The notes beneath the pieces are model-generated. The model was not told where the DNA came from, did not search any database, and saw nothing but the letters and a program-made list of their open reading frames with translations. A stretch of DNA of 64,000 bases, from positions 186,001 through 250,000 of the forward strand of contig ML986641.1 in assembly GCA_010094045.1 (NCBI GenBank), given 5' to 3'. The position numbers were made by a program, and so were the translations under genes. Positions 10,894 through 21,713 of the stretch are shown piece by piece. This DNA comes from Lojkania enalia. Lineage: Eukaryota; Ascomycota; Dothideomycetes; Pleosporales. How positions within the stretch are numbered: position 1 is the stretch's first letter; each line of letters opens with the position of its first letter.

Positions 10894-12105
10894 ATGAACC
10901 TCACACCCGTGAGGATCCGGGGAAAGAAAAGGAAACTAGGCGCCATTGTTCACTCACAAGATTCGTCTTCGCCTTCATCTTCGAAACAATTGCGGATATC
11001 TACTCCGAAATTGAAAAAGCTCGTAAGCTCGAGGAGGCAACACATGTCAGCTATGCCGACACTCCAAGGCCTACCACAGGAGCTTCTAGAATTAATATTC
11101 ATATATAGCATGAATATTAATCTTCCGCGGGCATCACCATACCTAGGACGAAAGCTTTCTTCAAAAACGATTTGTATGGAATTCTGCATGCAAAGCTTTT
11201 TCAAGACTGTGGATCACAAGACAAACATCAGGAACCGGACAATAACCAGCGACCCATCACTTCAATCCGATCTTCTGACATGTCGTTTCTTTACATATCC
11301 ATTCTTCCTTAAATACGTCAACAAAGCTCATGATGCCGTGAGCGAGATGCGAGGGAAAGCCTGGAGGGAGACAGGAGTGGCTGTCCCAGACGCCAGCTAC
11401 TTCGACGGTCTCTGGCCATTCAAATTCACCAAAATCACGTTCCTTAGCTTCGCCGAGGGATTTCGTATACCGGAAAAACTTCTGCATGGCCCGTGGACTA
11501 CTGACAAGTCGTTCTTGCTTTATGTCTTGGTTTCTCTCGGTGGGGAAATTGATTGGGAAGCATCAATGGCCGGAGAGATTGCTATATCTGGCCTCAAAGA
11601 AGCGATTAGAGAAGGCGACGAGCATGCGGTCGCAGCACTGTCAGTCATGGTAGGGTGGGCAAAAGCGATCACGACGGAGGCAATTCAATACGCGGTCATC
11701 AACTGTGGCTGTGACATCAAAATACTTCGGCACCTCCTCTTTAATGCTCAAATTCTATACTCGTCTACGCCCCGCAGCACCTTAAACTTGCACGACCCAA
11801 TTCTCTGGCGATGGACCGACGAACATCCCGATAAAGGGGTCCTATTGAAAGATATGTTGAAGAAGGCAGAGAATTTCTCGCTTCAGTTCTATTTACCAGG
11901 CGAGACTGATTGGTCAAGAATCGTGGCATTTCCGTACAGTGGATCCAAGTTCGATGCACGAACAGCTTTCGATGTCCTAACAAGGGAGATGTTGACAAGG
12001 CTCTATATTAACTATGGAAGAAGGATTACAAGGAGAAGGGAAAGAAGAGATATGGCTCATAACGGCCATAATGGTGCGCCACAAGTACCGGAGGAAGTGG
12101 AGTAG
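10894..12105 (+). CDS. F-box-like protein
   Basis: Single-exon gene of 403 aa from the ATG at 10894 (an in-frame start at 10759 would overlap the likely NUP53 promoter). The N-terminus is basic and Ser-rich (RGKKRKL), then LQGLPQELLELIFIYSMNIN matches the short F-box-like leader common in filamentous ascomycete proteins of this type, followed by LPRASPYLGRKLSS. F-box proteins link Skp1-Cullin ubiquitin ligases to substrates. The rest has no leucine-rich or WD repeats that I can see and ends in a basic RRITRRRERR tail. The substrate cannot be inferred. Confidence 0.75.
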   Translation: MNLTPVRIRGKKRKLGAIVHSQDSSSPSSSKQLRISTPKLKKLVSSRRQHMSAMPTLQGLPQELLELIFIYSMNINLPRASPYLGRKLSSKTICMEFCMQSFFKTVDHKTNIRNRTITSDPSLQSDLLTCRFFTYPFFLKYVNKAHDAVSEMRGKAWRETGVAVPDASYFDGLWPFKFTKITFLSFAEGFRIPEKLLHGPWTTDKSFLLYVLVSLGGEIDWEASMAGEIAISGLKEAIREGDEHAVAALSVMVGWAKAITTEAIQYAVINCGCDIKILRHLLFNAQILYSSTPRSTLNLHDPILWRWTDEHPDKGVLLKDMLKKAENFSLQFYLPGETDWSRIVAFPYSGSKFDARTAFDVLTREMLTRLYINYGRRITRRRERRDMAHNGHNGAPQVPEEVE

Positions 12106-13097
12106 TCCGGTAGATACAGGTAATTCTAACACGTCCTAGAGAAAATCGTTTTCAACCAAATTTGTCTAGAATTGAGCGAATTTAAGCACATTAAAAAGCC
12201 TGTACATTAATGGACTTTTATATATGTGCAATAAGATAATACTAGACACATTTTACAATTCTGCTTGAGATTTTGCTCAGATGACTACCTGTGATCACTG
12301 TTAATGCTATTATGATAAGGCTGAATGCATGAAAAAGTGATTAAGTGGTGTAATGCTTCTCAGTGATCTTGGTGATTATAGTAAATCATACTCCGAAGAG
12401 TCATTTACTATCTAGGCAAAGGTTTTTTAATCATCGAAAGGGAGGAATCTTCGAGAAAGATTTGTACGAACCTTCTTCACCATTCGGAAACGGCCTTAGC
12501 CTACGTTAAGTAATGAGAGACAAAATTGACATAGAGATACTATTAAATGAAGCTGCCCAATTCAACGGAGCCGTGAATAGCAACTCAAAATTCAGGAGTG
12601 ATTAGTATATCTATGAACAATCAGTTCGCGTTCTAGACCAAAAGACTGCATAAATGACAGCAGAGCTACTAAATACTCAGAATATGTAAGAAATTGAATA
12701 TCATAGGTCTAACGTCGTTGAGAGACCCTGGCGGGGATCTCCGACGAGAGACTCAATCGCAAATTACGTCATCATTAAAACAGAAAAAGCGGGAATATAT
12801 TAAGCTAGAAAGAGACTTACTTATAGATAGGATGAGCCCGTGATGAAGTTTGATGAAGTTGAGGGAAAAGAAAATGGAAGCGAAAGAGCCAGCGAGGTCG
12901 ACAGAAATAACGCGCTAAAGTGTCGCTTCCGGGCTTGGCGTGTGCTCTTGCCCACTTTCACATTTTCCATCGTTGACATCGCAAGACATCCGACAACCAC
13001 ATCAACCATCGACTCCTATTTCCGACCGGTACGTCCGCGACACTCCGAATAATCTCGCTCAAAGCTTCTAAATCACTTCGCAGCAAACTAAGTCGAA
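12106..13097. other. intergenic, promoter of the eL14 gene
   Basis: AT-rich up to about 12800, then the proximal promoter and 5' leader of the ribosomal protein gene (pyrimidine-rich, CATCGACTCC area near 13005). No gene is seen. Confidence 0.65.
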
Positions 13098-13699
13098 ATG
13101 GGCGACGCCGATATCACAACCAGCGCCTGGAGACTGGTCGAGGTCGGCCGTGTCGTCCTCTTCGGTGCTGGCCCGTACAATGGCCGGTTAGCTACCATTG
13201 TCGAGATCATCGATCACAAGCGCGTATGATTTCTGCCTATGGCTGCAGTTGAGAAATAGGATATGCTTACACAACGCGCAGGTGCTCGTCGATGGACCAT
13301 CCAAGGACAAACCGGTACCTCGACATTCTGCGCGTCTTGCCGACCTGTCTCTTACCCCCATCGTCATCCCTAAGCTTCCCCGTGCATCTCGTAATGGCAT
13401 AGTGAGAGCAGCATGGGAGAAAGAGAACGTCGACGGAAAGTTCACGGAGAGCAACTGGGCAAAGAAGCGGGAGCAGTTCCAAAAGCGAAGGCAGTTGAAC
13501 GACTTTGAGAGGTTCAAGGTTATGAAGCTAAGGAAGCAGGTAGGTCCGCATTCTTCGTCCTGCATCCTTCCGACTAGAATCTTGAATATTCGACTTGGCT
13601 CGAGTGGCACAAATTATTGGAGCATAGTAGCTAACAATTAGCCCTTAGGCTCGCTTCGAAGTCCGCAAGACACTCGCTAAGATAAGCTCGAAGGCATAG
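13098..13699 (+). CDS. RPL14: 60S ribosomal protein eL14
   Basis: Structural protein of the large ribosomal subunit. Exons 13098-13223, 13282-13539 and 13649-13699 give 144 aa, normal for fungi. The N-terminal KOW-like core is clear ([38 protein letters not shown]), followed by the L14e helical part ([21 protein letters not shown]) and a short tail ending in ISSKA. Introns are GTATGA...GCAG and GTAGGT...TTAG. It is the first of three conserved housekeeping genes in the same direction. Confidence 0.97.
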
Positions 13700-14332
13700 A
13701 TGGACTGAATGAGACAATGGCGTCGGGTGTGGAGAGGTCGGCGATGTCTTTTGGCAGGGGAAGGTCACAGGCATTTTCACGAGCATTCCGAATGGCTATC
13801 CACGGCTTTCAAAATTCAATACCTGGGTCACAGGTGCAATTCTTCATATTTGGCATGGTGCAATTCGGATCGGAGGTTAAGACGGCTCTATCATGCGAAT
13901 ACAAGTAGCAAAAGAGTCAATTCCATCAGTTCATGAAATTCTTCCCCGTTACCGAACGATGACTCTACACCGCGTAAAGAGTCGTCGAGTGAAAATGTAC
14001 GTCAACCTTGAAGTTTTCGAACAGATATTTACAAAGGTTGAAACCCGCGAAGCCCGTTATGATTCGTGAAGCAGTCGAGAATTATAGGAGAGTGAGCCAT
14101 TAAACCAGGTCGCTATTGACATAATTTTGCTGGCCGACTCTCCCCTCGCAAATTACCAATTTTCTATTTGTTCATTTGTGAATGTGGTTGATCTGTGATA
14201 TATGGATAGGTAACAGTGCCTAGGCTATGGCACACGCCTATTCGCTAAACACGCCAATCACACGCGTTTGCCGATTTTAACACAACTCGTTGCAGTGCTC
14301 CTCACGGCAACCTCATCACCGCACACTACACA
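13700..14332. other. intergenic, 3' of RPL14 and promoter of EGD2
   Basis: No gene is seen. Plus-strand ORFs at 13709-13936 are short and motif-free and lie in the presumed 3' UTR. Confidence 0.7.
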
Positions 14333-15095
14333 ATGGCCAATCCACGCATCGAAGAACTCCCGGATGAGCCCGAGAAGAAGGTTGCAGAGGTCGAGGACGC
14401 AGAGGACAGCTCCGACTCGGAAGTCGAGGGCACGGGTGAGGCTGGCATTCCCGCAGGTGCCTCCGTAGCTGTTCACTCGCGCAACGAAAAGAAGGCTCGC
14501 AAGGCCATTGCCAAGCTTGGTCTGAAGCATATTGAGGGCATCACCCGTGTAACCCTTCGACGACCGAAGAATGTGAGTGCAACTACGGCCAATTGGTGTC
14601 GCATGCAAGGCATAGCTCATAATAGCTTGTTTACGACCTCTGAGAACAAAGGCTGTTGCTAACACCTAGTTAATAGATCTTGTTCGTCATCAACCAGCCC
14701 GATGTCTACAAGTCACCATCAAGCAACACCTGGATGTAAGCTTTCTGCACTCTCCAACTTGATGTCTCTGTTCACATCGGCATAGCATTTTCGGTGAGGC
14801 TAAGATCGAGGACTTGAACTCTCAGGCTCAAGCATCTGCTGCTCAACAGCTCGCCAATGCCGAGGCTGCCGCTCACGACCACACTGGTCATGACCACGAC
14901 CACGACCACAAGGCTGTCGAGGGCAAGAAGGAGGAGGAGGAGGATGACGGCGAGGAGGTCGATGAATCCGGGGTTGAAGCCAAGGATATCGAGCTTGTCA
15001 TGCAACAGGCGAGTGTCTCCAGGAAGAAGGCTATTAAGGCTCTGAAAGAAAATGACCACGACATCGTCAACTCCATCATGGCTCTCAGCATATAA
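14333..15095 (+). CDS. EGD2: nascent polypeptide-associated complex subunit alpha
   Basis: NAC alpha binds ribosomes with the beta subunit and shields emerging nascent chains. Exons 14333-14572, 14677-14735 and 14786-15095 give 202 aa. The acidic N-terminus is followed by the NAC domain (residues about 46-115: [60 protein letters not shown]). Next come an Ala-rich linker, a His/Asp run ([13 protein letters not shown]), an acidic stretch, and a C-terminal UBA domain ([20 protein letters not shown]). Both introns are GT-AG. Confidence 0.97.
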
Positions 15096-15500
15096 GGTAG
15101 TATGCTTCACAGGAGAATCGTGTCATCTTCTCGGAGCATTTGGGAGGTTTAGAAACTGCCATCACCCTTGTACAAGAAGCATCCAAAATGAACATTCCTC
15201 CTTCACGAAACGTAGAAAATGAAGTCGTGACCTTGAACGTACTCCCCTTAGCCTATAATTGTCTGCTTTGAGGGAAAATAAGCCATCTTAATACGTGAGA
15301 CTTGCATTCTCACCCAATTACAATTTAGGAGTTCGATTGCGTTTGCTAGGTCGTGTTGCACCGAGGCGTTCTCTACTAGCAACCTTACTTCTTGAGGCTG
15401 ACTAAGTCATGCCAAGCCTCTGGTGCAGAAGGGCGACCGGAGAACTTCACTATTCTCACGAAACCACTCCCCCACCACAAACCTGTCCCAATTCATCACA
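15096..15500. other. intergenic, promoter of ATP7
   Basis: 3' flank of EGD2 and 5' flank of the ATP synthase d gene. No gene is seen. Confidence 0.7.
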
Positions 15501-16266
15501 ATGGCTGTCGGAGTACGTTACCCTCCTTCTTTAGTGCTTTCGGAAGCTGTGCAAAGCTCAATTGCTGCGCCTGCCGATCGCTATCGCCTTCAATGGCTTC
15601 CCAGTCTCAGAACCTGAAAACTAACGTATCCATCTCCTTCAGCGTAGCGCCGCCCTCAAGCTTGACTGGACGAAGCTGGCCACGCAGCTAGGCATCAAAG
15701 GTAACACGGCTGCTGCTCTCCAGTCCTTCAAGAAGCGCCATGACGACGCGCGCCGCAAGGTCAACGTCCTCTCCGAGCAGCCGCAGACTGTCGACTTCGC
15801 CCACTATCGCTCCGTCCTCAAGAACACTGCCATTGTCGACGAGATCGAGAAGAGCTTCAATGCTTTCAAGCCGCAGACGTACGATGTGAACAGGCAGATC
15901 AAAGCCATTGAGGCTTTCGAAGCACAGGCTGTGAAGAGCGCTGAGGAGACTAAGAGTGTGGTGGATCAGGAGCTGAGGGACTTGGAGAAGACGCTGAGAA
16001 ACATTGAAGAAGCCAGGCCATTTGAGGACCTCACTGTGGTACGCATATAATGGGTGATTTTGATGGGATGACCATGGTTGCTAATGGAGGTTGTAGGACG
16101 AGATCGCTACTGCCCAGCCAGACATCGACAAGCGTACCGAGCAGCTCATTTCGAAGGGCCGCTGGCACGTCCCGGGATACAAGGCAAGTCTATTGATTAA
16201 TGTGGTTTAATTGCGGTGCACTAATCTGTTGAATAGGAGAAATTTGGGGATCTATCCGTTCTATAA
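15501..16266 (+). CDS. ATP7: mitochondrial ATP synthase subunit d
   Basis: Peripheral-stalk subunit of F1Fo ATP synthase in the inner mitochondrial membrane. Exons 15501-15512, 15643-16038, 16097-16183 and 16237-16266 give 174 aa, the family length. The first exon encodes only MAVG. The rest reads [40 protein letters not shown], a long charged helix, then [10 protein letters not shown] and EKFGDLSVL. The last intron (16184-16236, 53 nt) has a GCAAGT donor, a CTAAT branch and a TAG acceptor, so it is GC-AG. Reading through it would replace the conserved C-terminus with a short unrelated tail, so splicing is strongly preferred. Confidence 0.97.
16184..16236 (+). other. GC-AG intron in ATP7, 53 nt
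   Basis: Donor GCAAGT, branch CACTAATCTG and acceptor ATAG. Joins VPGYK to EKFGDLSVL in phase 0, as expected for the conserved C-terminus of subunit d. Confidence 0.85.
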
Positions 16267-17090
16267 ATGTCTTCTTTCCTGCCCAAAATATCCCGGTCTG
16301 AGTTGTACTACGTATTGTGAATAGCTACCAGGTCTCAATGCCATATTAGATCTCATACTTGAAACGAGCAGTTTGGTGTTTCAGCGTCTTGCATGCTCTA
16401 CGAGATTGCTCGGGTACCGGATGAGTCCCCCCTCTCTCAGACTCAAGGATTCACTCTAATCCCTCGCTCATCAATGCCCTCCCTTCGACTTCGAAGAAAC
16501 CAGAAATCCTGATGACTTCAAGAATGGGAAAGGCCACAATGAACATAGGATAATGTAGTTGAATTCATTATCCCGATCACTAAACCTTGAAGGGTCTTTC
16601 ATAACTTCGACTATGCCCTGTGGAGCCTATAGAATTTTCCTGCGGTATGAGGAAAGTTATTGTTATCATTCCCAGTAAGTAACCCCCAACCCTTCACTTG
16701 AAAGAATCGAGGAATTACAAATGGTAGACCAAGATACGATGAAGGCCCATACCGCTGTCTAAAACATCCTCATCGATAGGAGTATCCAATCCAAGCGCTA
16801 TGTAATTCTCAATACAGTATTAGTACTATTAAGCCGCGAGTTCCAAATATGCACTGTCTCTATCCGTATCCACAATGGCAATGCAGCTATATAACTCAGT
16901 ATCATCAGTCTTTTCCATTCACCATTACTTTTTCCCCGTATGCAGTGTCTCTAAATATTACAGAACCCCTTGCAAATTCGTAAAACGTACTCATTCAATC
17001 ATAAAGAGCGTCGCCGCCGTTTCAGGCGTTAACCATCTGTTATTTAACCACATTCCTTTCAGACCGGTGGTGGTGAGAGGTGAGATGTGC
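16267..17090. other. intergenic between convergent genes
   Basis: 3' flanks of ATP7 and of the PIR-repeat gene. No gene is seen. Confidence 0.65.
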
Positions 17091-18311
17091 TTATAGCAGG
17101 GCAAGAGCACCCATAATGGCAGCTGCGAAGGATCCAAGTCCGTAGACAGGGGTTACGGCAGCGCCAGTGAAGAATGGGGGTGCCGAGGTGGTCATGTTGC
17201 CGGTGAAGTTGCCACCGGTCGGGGCTTCGACGGGGATTGTTACCTGTGGTTGGCCATCAGAGATCTGAGTGACCGGGGCGCCTGTAGGAACTTGAGGTTG
17301 GCCGTCCGAGATTTGGGTGACGGGAGCGCCGGTAGGAGCTTGGGGTTGGCCGTCAGAGATTTGGCTCACGGGAGCACCTGTGGGAGCCTGTGGCTGTCCA
17401 TCGGAAATCTGGCTGACTGGGGCACCTGTGGGAGCCTGCGGCTGTCCGTCTGAAATCTGACTGATGGGAGCACCTGTAGGAGCCTGTGGTTGTCCATCGG
17501 AAATCTGGCTGACTGGGGCACCCGTGGGAGCCTGCGGCTGCCCATCTGAAATCTGACTGACTGGGGCACCAGTAGGAGCTTGTGGCTGTCCGTCGGAGAT
17601 CTGGCTAATCGGGACGCCAGTAGGGCCCTGCGGTTGGCCTAGTAAAGGGTCAGAAGATAATCTGAATGATTGGTACAACTGTACGTGCCATCAGTGATCT
17701 GGGTGACTGGGGGATTGGTCGGCCCCTGAGGTTGTCCATCCGTCACCTGGGTTACTGGCGTGTTACCACCCGAGAACCCCTGAGCGACAAGATAAATGGG
17801 CGAACACTGGTCAGCCCAATGTCTGTCATACAGGTTGTAGAAGCCGCCAGTATAACACTGGTAGAAGATAGCAGAACCGCCGAGGGCTAGAGAGTTGTTC
17901 GAGCATAGGGAAAAACCACTGGTGTAGATAGCGCCAGCTTGTGGTGGAGAATCGAACTGAAACCTTTAATCTGTTAGCACCTGGCTTCTGGGGAAAGGTT
18001 TCATTGGAAATCGAGGTGTTGACATACTGATAGTTGCTAGCGATGTAACCAGTCCGGTCCGCTTGGTCCTTCAAGATCTCGTTTTGAAGAGTAAGAGTGA
18101 GAATCCCGGCTTGTTGACGTTTCTCGACGTCACGCTTCGTTGAAGAGTCTGTAGTAACATTGACTACAGTGATCTGGAATGTACCGTCGTATGATGTCGC
18201 ACATCCAGAAGGGATAGGAGCCTCAGGTGCAACAGTAGCAGTAACAGCTTGGGGCATTGGCTTTGCCAAAGCTGCTACTGCAAAGGCAAGAGGAGCGAGA
18301 GTATTCTTCAT
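17091..18311 (-). CDS. GPI-anchored PIR-repeat cell wall protein
   Basis: Minus-strand exons 18311-18028, 17963-17689 and 17638-17091 give 368 aa. A signal peptide ([18 protein letters not shown]) is followed by a Cys-containing N-terminal domain with a KR (Kex2-type) pair, then ten PIR-type units with core DGQPQ, the last eight in a near-perfect 16-residue repeat ([16 protein letters not shown]). The C-terminus ([20 protein letters not shown] plus GALALL) is a hydrophobic GPI-attachment signal. In yeast, PIR repeats form alkali-labile ester links from the glutamine to beta-1,3-glucan, so a wall-crosslinking role is inferred. Intron 1 is GTATGT...AAAG. Intron 2 (17688-17639) needs a phase-1 donor; GCACGT (GC-AG) restores a perfect TDGQPQ unit, whereas GTTGTA four codons later would insert extra residues. 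Confidence 0.9.
17243..17638 (-). repeat. 48-bp coding minisatellite (PIR units)
   Basis: Eight tandem 48-bp units, each encoding [16 protein letters not shown] with small changes (V/I and S/T at two positions). Units differ mostly at third codon positions, so the array is conserved at protein level but could expand or contract. Confidence 0.93.
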
Positions 18312-20338
18312 AGCGGCAACGCAGTCAAGCCCTTATAGGTACAAACGATGAAATGATAAGGGTATGTCGCTAAACGAGTAATGAAAGAGAAGACTGATGA
18401 ACGAGGGATCAATCTCGACGACAATGAAAACGAAGAGAGAGTTTTGAAGGAAACACAGTAAGCAATGCAACACACAGGATGGGTGAGAGACAAACTATAT
18501 AGGTAACAATTGAGCGGCTGACTTCATCCAAGACGGCCCACACACTCGACGCAGCTGGAAAATCGGACCAACAAGGGTGGAGGGCGGTCACAATCCACGC
18601 GTCAACGGATGTGCCAAGTCTAACCACCTACGGACACTCGAGGACAATTAGGAGGCTGGAGAACATTGAAGTGAGCGGCTAACGCTGTGGATTTCCGTCG
18701 GACTATTGGCAGTCTACACACCAACCCCTCATCACCCCACCATCTTTTGGATATTTCCTTTATCCTGATGCCGTTTCCCTGCCTTGGCCTTGTACTGCAG
18801 CTTATTTGCAGTTCCAGCCGTCTCCATCACTCCAGCATTAATTTGCCTTCCAGCGGTTATATACTAGAGCCTTGTTGTGCATCAAGAGCCTAGTAGCATG
18901 TCGAGTAGCTCGCAAAACGTCGGAGGTTTGCTTGACGGCTCATCGCACTTGTCGAACAGCGTTTGCTGGCCCAGGGAACCAATGCGTAAGATCAGATGCT
19001 AGCTTCCGAATGTGGTTTGTTGCTTGCGGGCGCCCAACGGATCCTAGCGGAAGGGCTTATTGAGGTTATCGATACTCGTAGCGGAAAAGGGTTCATGCCT
19101 CTTCGGATCTACGATCTAAAATGGTGGAGCACTAATGTTTGCGTACAATTGGCCACCGAGCGGGCAGAGGGGGAACGCTACTCTTGTCATTGGCGCGAAG
19201 TCGCACGAGTTGACGTCGAGACACGCATCCACTACATTCAACCCTTGCCGAGCTACATGAAATTGTGGGGTGGTGTGGCTGCATGTTATCCAGCCTCTTC
19301 TGGATGTGGTACTACGGCAACTGCGCGTGGCCTTTCGGACTCCACTTGCAACACCCATACCCCCTCGGGGATCAGAGTTCCGGTTAGCAGACATAAAACC
19401 TTGTGATTTTATTTCTTTGTTCTTGTCCTCTGGCTTCCGATTTGTGTATCGGTCATCAACGTCATGGCAAACTTTTGACGTCTCAGCATGTCCGTGGATC
19501 GTCACATTTCAAACCTCCCATATCCAAATTTAAAGCCCATCAATGGCAAACCTGATCACGGACAAATCGGCATGGGATTCTCGCGTAATCTGACGGTGCG
19601 CGTATCGCGGTCAACCCAATCGATGAATAGATCGCCCGCGGCATCAAGCAACATACAATTCGAGGTAGCGCAATGTTTATCAAACATTGCAGGGCGCTCC
19701 AAGAAAGATGATGAGGAACCTGTCAACTCGTAGGATTTACCTGTGTTTCCAAGAAACAGTGACGCGTTTGAAGTGCTTCAAAAGACGAGGAATGGCAATG
19801 ACTTCCTTCGCTGTCAGCTTTTAAAAGGCATTAATATCAAGGATACAAGGGTCTGGAAAGGGAAGCTAAAATCCCCCGCTCCGAATTGGATAAGTTATGT
19901 AAGAGCGTGATCGTCGAAGTGAGAGTACCAATCGATCGTTGAGCTCGGTGGGCCCTGCATGGCCGAACACCGGAAGGGATATGTTTCCAAATTTATCTCA
20001 ATTAAACCAACGGACACTATAGCAATGTCTACAGTGGTCATCCCAAATTTCTATCAACGAGATTTCATGGGGCGAAGAGAACAAGTCACAAGCACAAACA
20101 TACTTTGACTATCAGGTGATGATAGATACCACGCTTGATCAAGCCACATCGCAAGCAGAACACTAGAAAATCATTAGGCTTGATTTATTATTGTCCAATT
20201 AGATGGAGTTATCTCAGTCTATTCCTTAGCGGCAACTCATGAAACGTCAACGCCGTATCTCTAGGAACCCCTCATACGAAAGTTAACTTCGACCTCTTCG
20301 CCGGTAATGCATGCATGGCACCACTGTGCTTCGTATTC
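18312..20338. other. intergenic, no gene supported
   Basis: Contains the promoter of the PIR-repeat gene at its left end. Plus ORFs at 18996-19406 and 19488-19733 show no motif, signal peptide or consistent splicing and are not called. Confidence 0.5.
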
Positions 20339-20602
20339 TTATTTTCCTTCGCCAGCCCTCTTCACACCTCCGGCGATGCGGTTGGCTCCGTCCTCAACAC
20401 TGGTAGTTGCGTCTGAGATGCCACGGGCAACTGGCCTACCTGCGCTGCCTGTCGCGCCCTCCAGTGTCTCTCCAACGCCCCGGCCTAGTGCACCGACGAC
20501 GCCCCCAACAGTATTGGTGACTCCACCCACCGTATTTCCTACGGTCGACGTGACGAACTTGACTCCCGAAGTAACACCGGACTCTTGCTGACCGACAGGC
20601 AT
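20339..20602 (-). CDS. small conserved glycine-rich fungal protein
   Basis: 87 aa from the ATG at 20602 (an in-frame upstream start at 20659 adds residues unlike the family). The start MPVGQQESGVTSGVKFVTST and the repeated TVGG/GVGG blocks resemble a widespread uncharacterised family of short ascomycete proteins. Gly/Thr/Val-rich amphipathic repeats (VGNTVGGVTNTVGGVVGALG) recall LEA- or apolipoprotein-like sequences, but no function is established. No intron is needed. Confidence 0.8.
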   Translation of the reverse strand: MPVGQQESGVTSGVKFVTSTVGNTVGGVTNTVGGVVGALGRGVGETLEGATGSAGRPVARGISDATTSVEDGANRIAGGVKRAGEGK

Positions 20603-21713
20603 GATGATAGTAATAGTTTGGTAAATTTGAAGTTGGAAAATTTCGCGACAATTTAGCAAATCAATATTCTTTGGAATTTGGGCTTTCTGCAGTTATGGTT
20701 CTCATAACTTGCGATGGGAGTAGAATATATGTTTGGCTGACTGGAGTGACGTCATATGACACTCAGTTGCCAACGCCTGGCATGGTCCAGCAATTCCAAG
20801 ACCTTGGATGTGGCGCAGCTTTCAGATTCCAAGGGTCTTACAGGGTAGCTTCGGCATTCGGGGTCATGATTGGGTAAGAGAGGGGATACGTATGTAGGAA
20901 CAGGTTTCCAATGTTATGCCAATGGTCTGGATCCAGAGTGAGATAGCTAAAAGCAAAGCCGGCCGTAGGTTTTTACAGGATAGGACCTAGAGTCTTCAAT
21001 TGTTCTAGTCATTCTTCATACCAAAGCCCTCAGGACTTCATGGTTACCAAACGAGGCCCAACGCATTTCCATAACCAGTTTTCGTGGCAGTTGGCGTTTT
21101 TGTACCAAAGTTTCGCGGATAGGTGAGCATAAGCCAGTCGAAATTACTATATGTTGACCAGAATGTTAAGAAAATCATTTAAATACATATTCAAGAGATA
21201 GAAAGCAGCCGGATTCGGTTAATATTCTGTTACAGCAGGGGGTTCATACTGATTTCATGCGTTCGTTCCTCGAATGTGAAAGTATGTAGTTACTCTAGCT
21301 CTAGCGACTAGTATAGATTAAGGATACCAAACAGACCATGTCCACATAACTAGATAAGGCTTCGTCTCACATAGGACTCTTGTCGAAGGGGTACTGGAAT
21401 CGGAATATCGAGCTCAAAAGGTCCGTCAGGTCCGGAAGGCAGCACGCTAAACTCGTTTTGGGGGCGTGAACGGATCAATAAATTCACCGTGTTGAACGTG
21501 CCGCAGGCGCATCAGCAGGTGCCCCAGACACCTCCGGTTCGTGCGCGCATCATTTACGTCCAAAGTCTCCAATTCGGACGAATTTGCCAGTTCGTCGGCG
21601 TTTGGCAGTAACAATGTCAATTGATAGAACTTTCATCGTTCGACCCCGCCCATGAGCAGCCGACTATACTCCCGCGGCCAACGTCCGCTCCGACAAGCAC
21701 GCATATCCTTACC
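20603..21713. other. intergenic between divergent genes
   Basis: Bidirectional upstream region of the glycine-rich gene and RGP1. No gene is seen. Confidence 0.6.

Noticed and set aside
14772..15110. Leu/Val-rich minus ORF resembling a membrane protein
   Set aside because: Antisense of the His/Asp-rich and acidic part of NAC alpha.
18996..19406. 136-aa plus-strand ORF
   Set aside because: No motif or signal, and an equally long minus ORF overlaps it.
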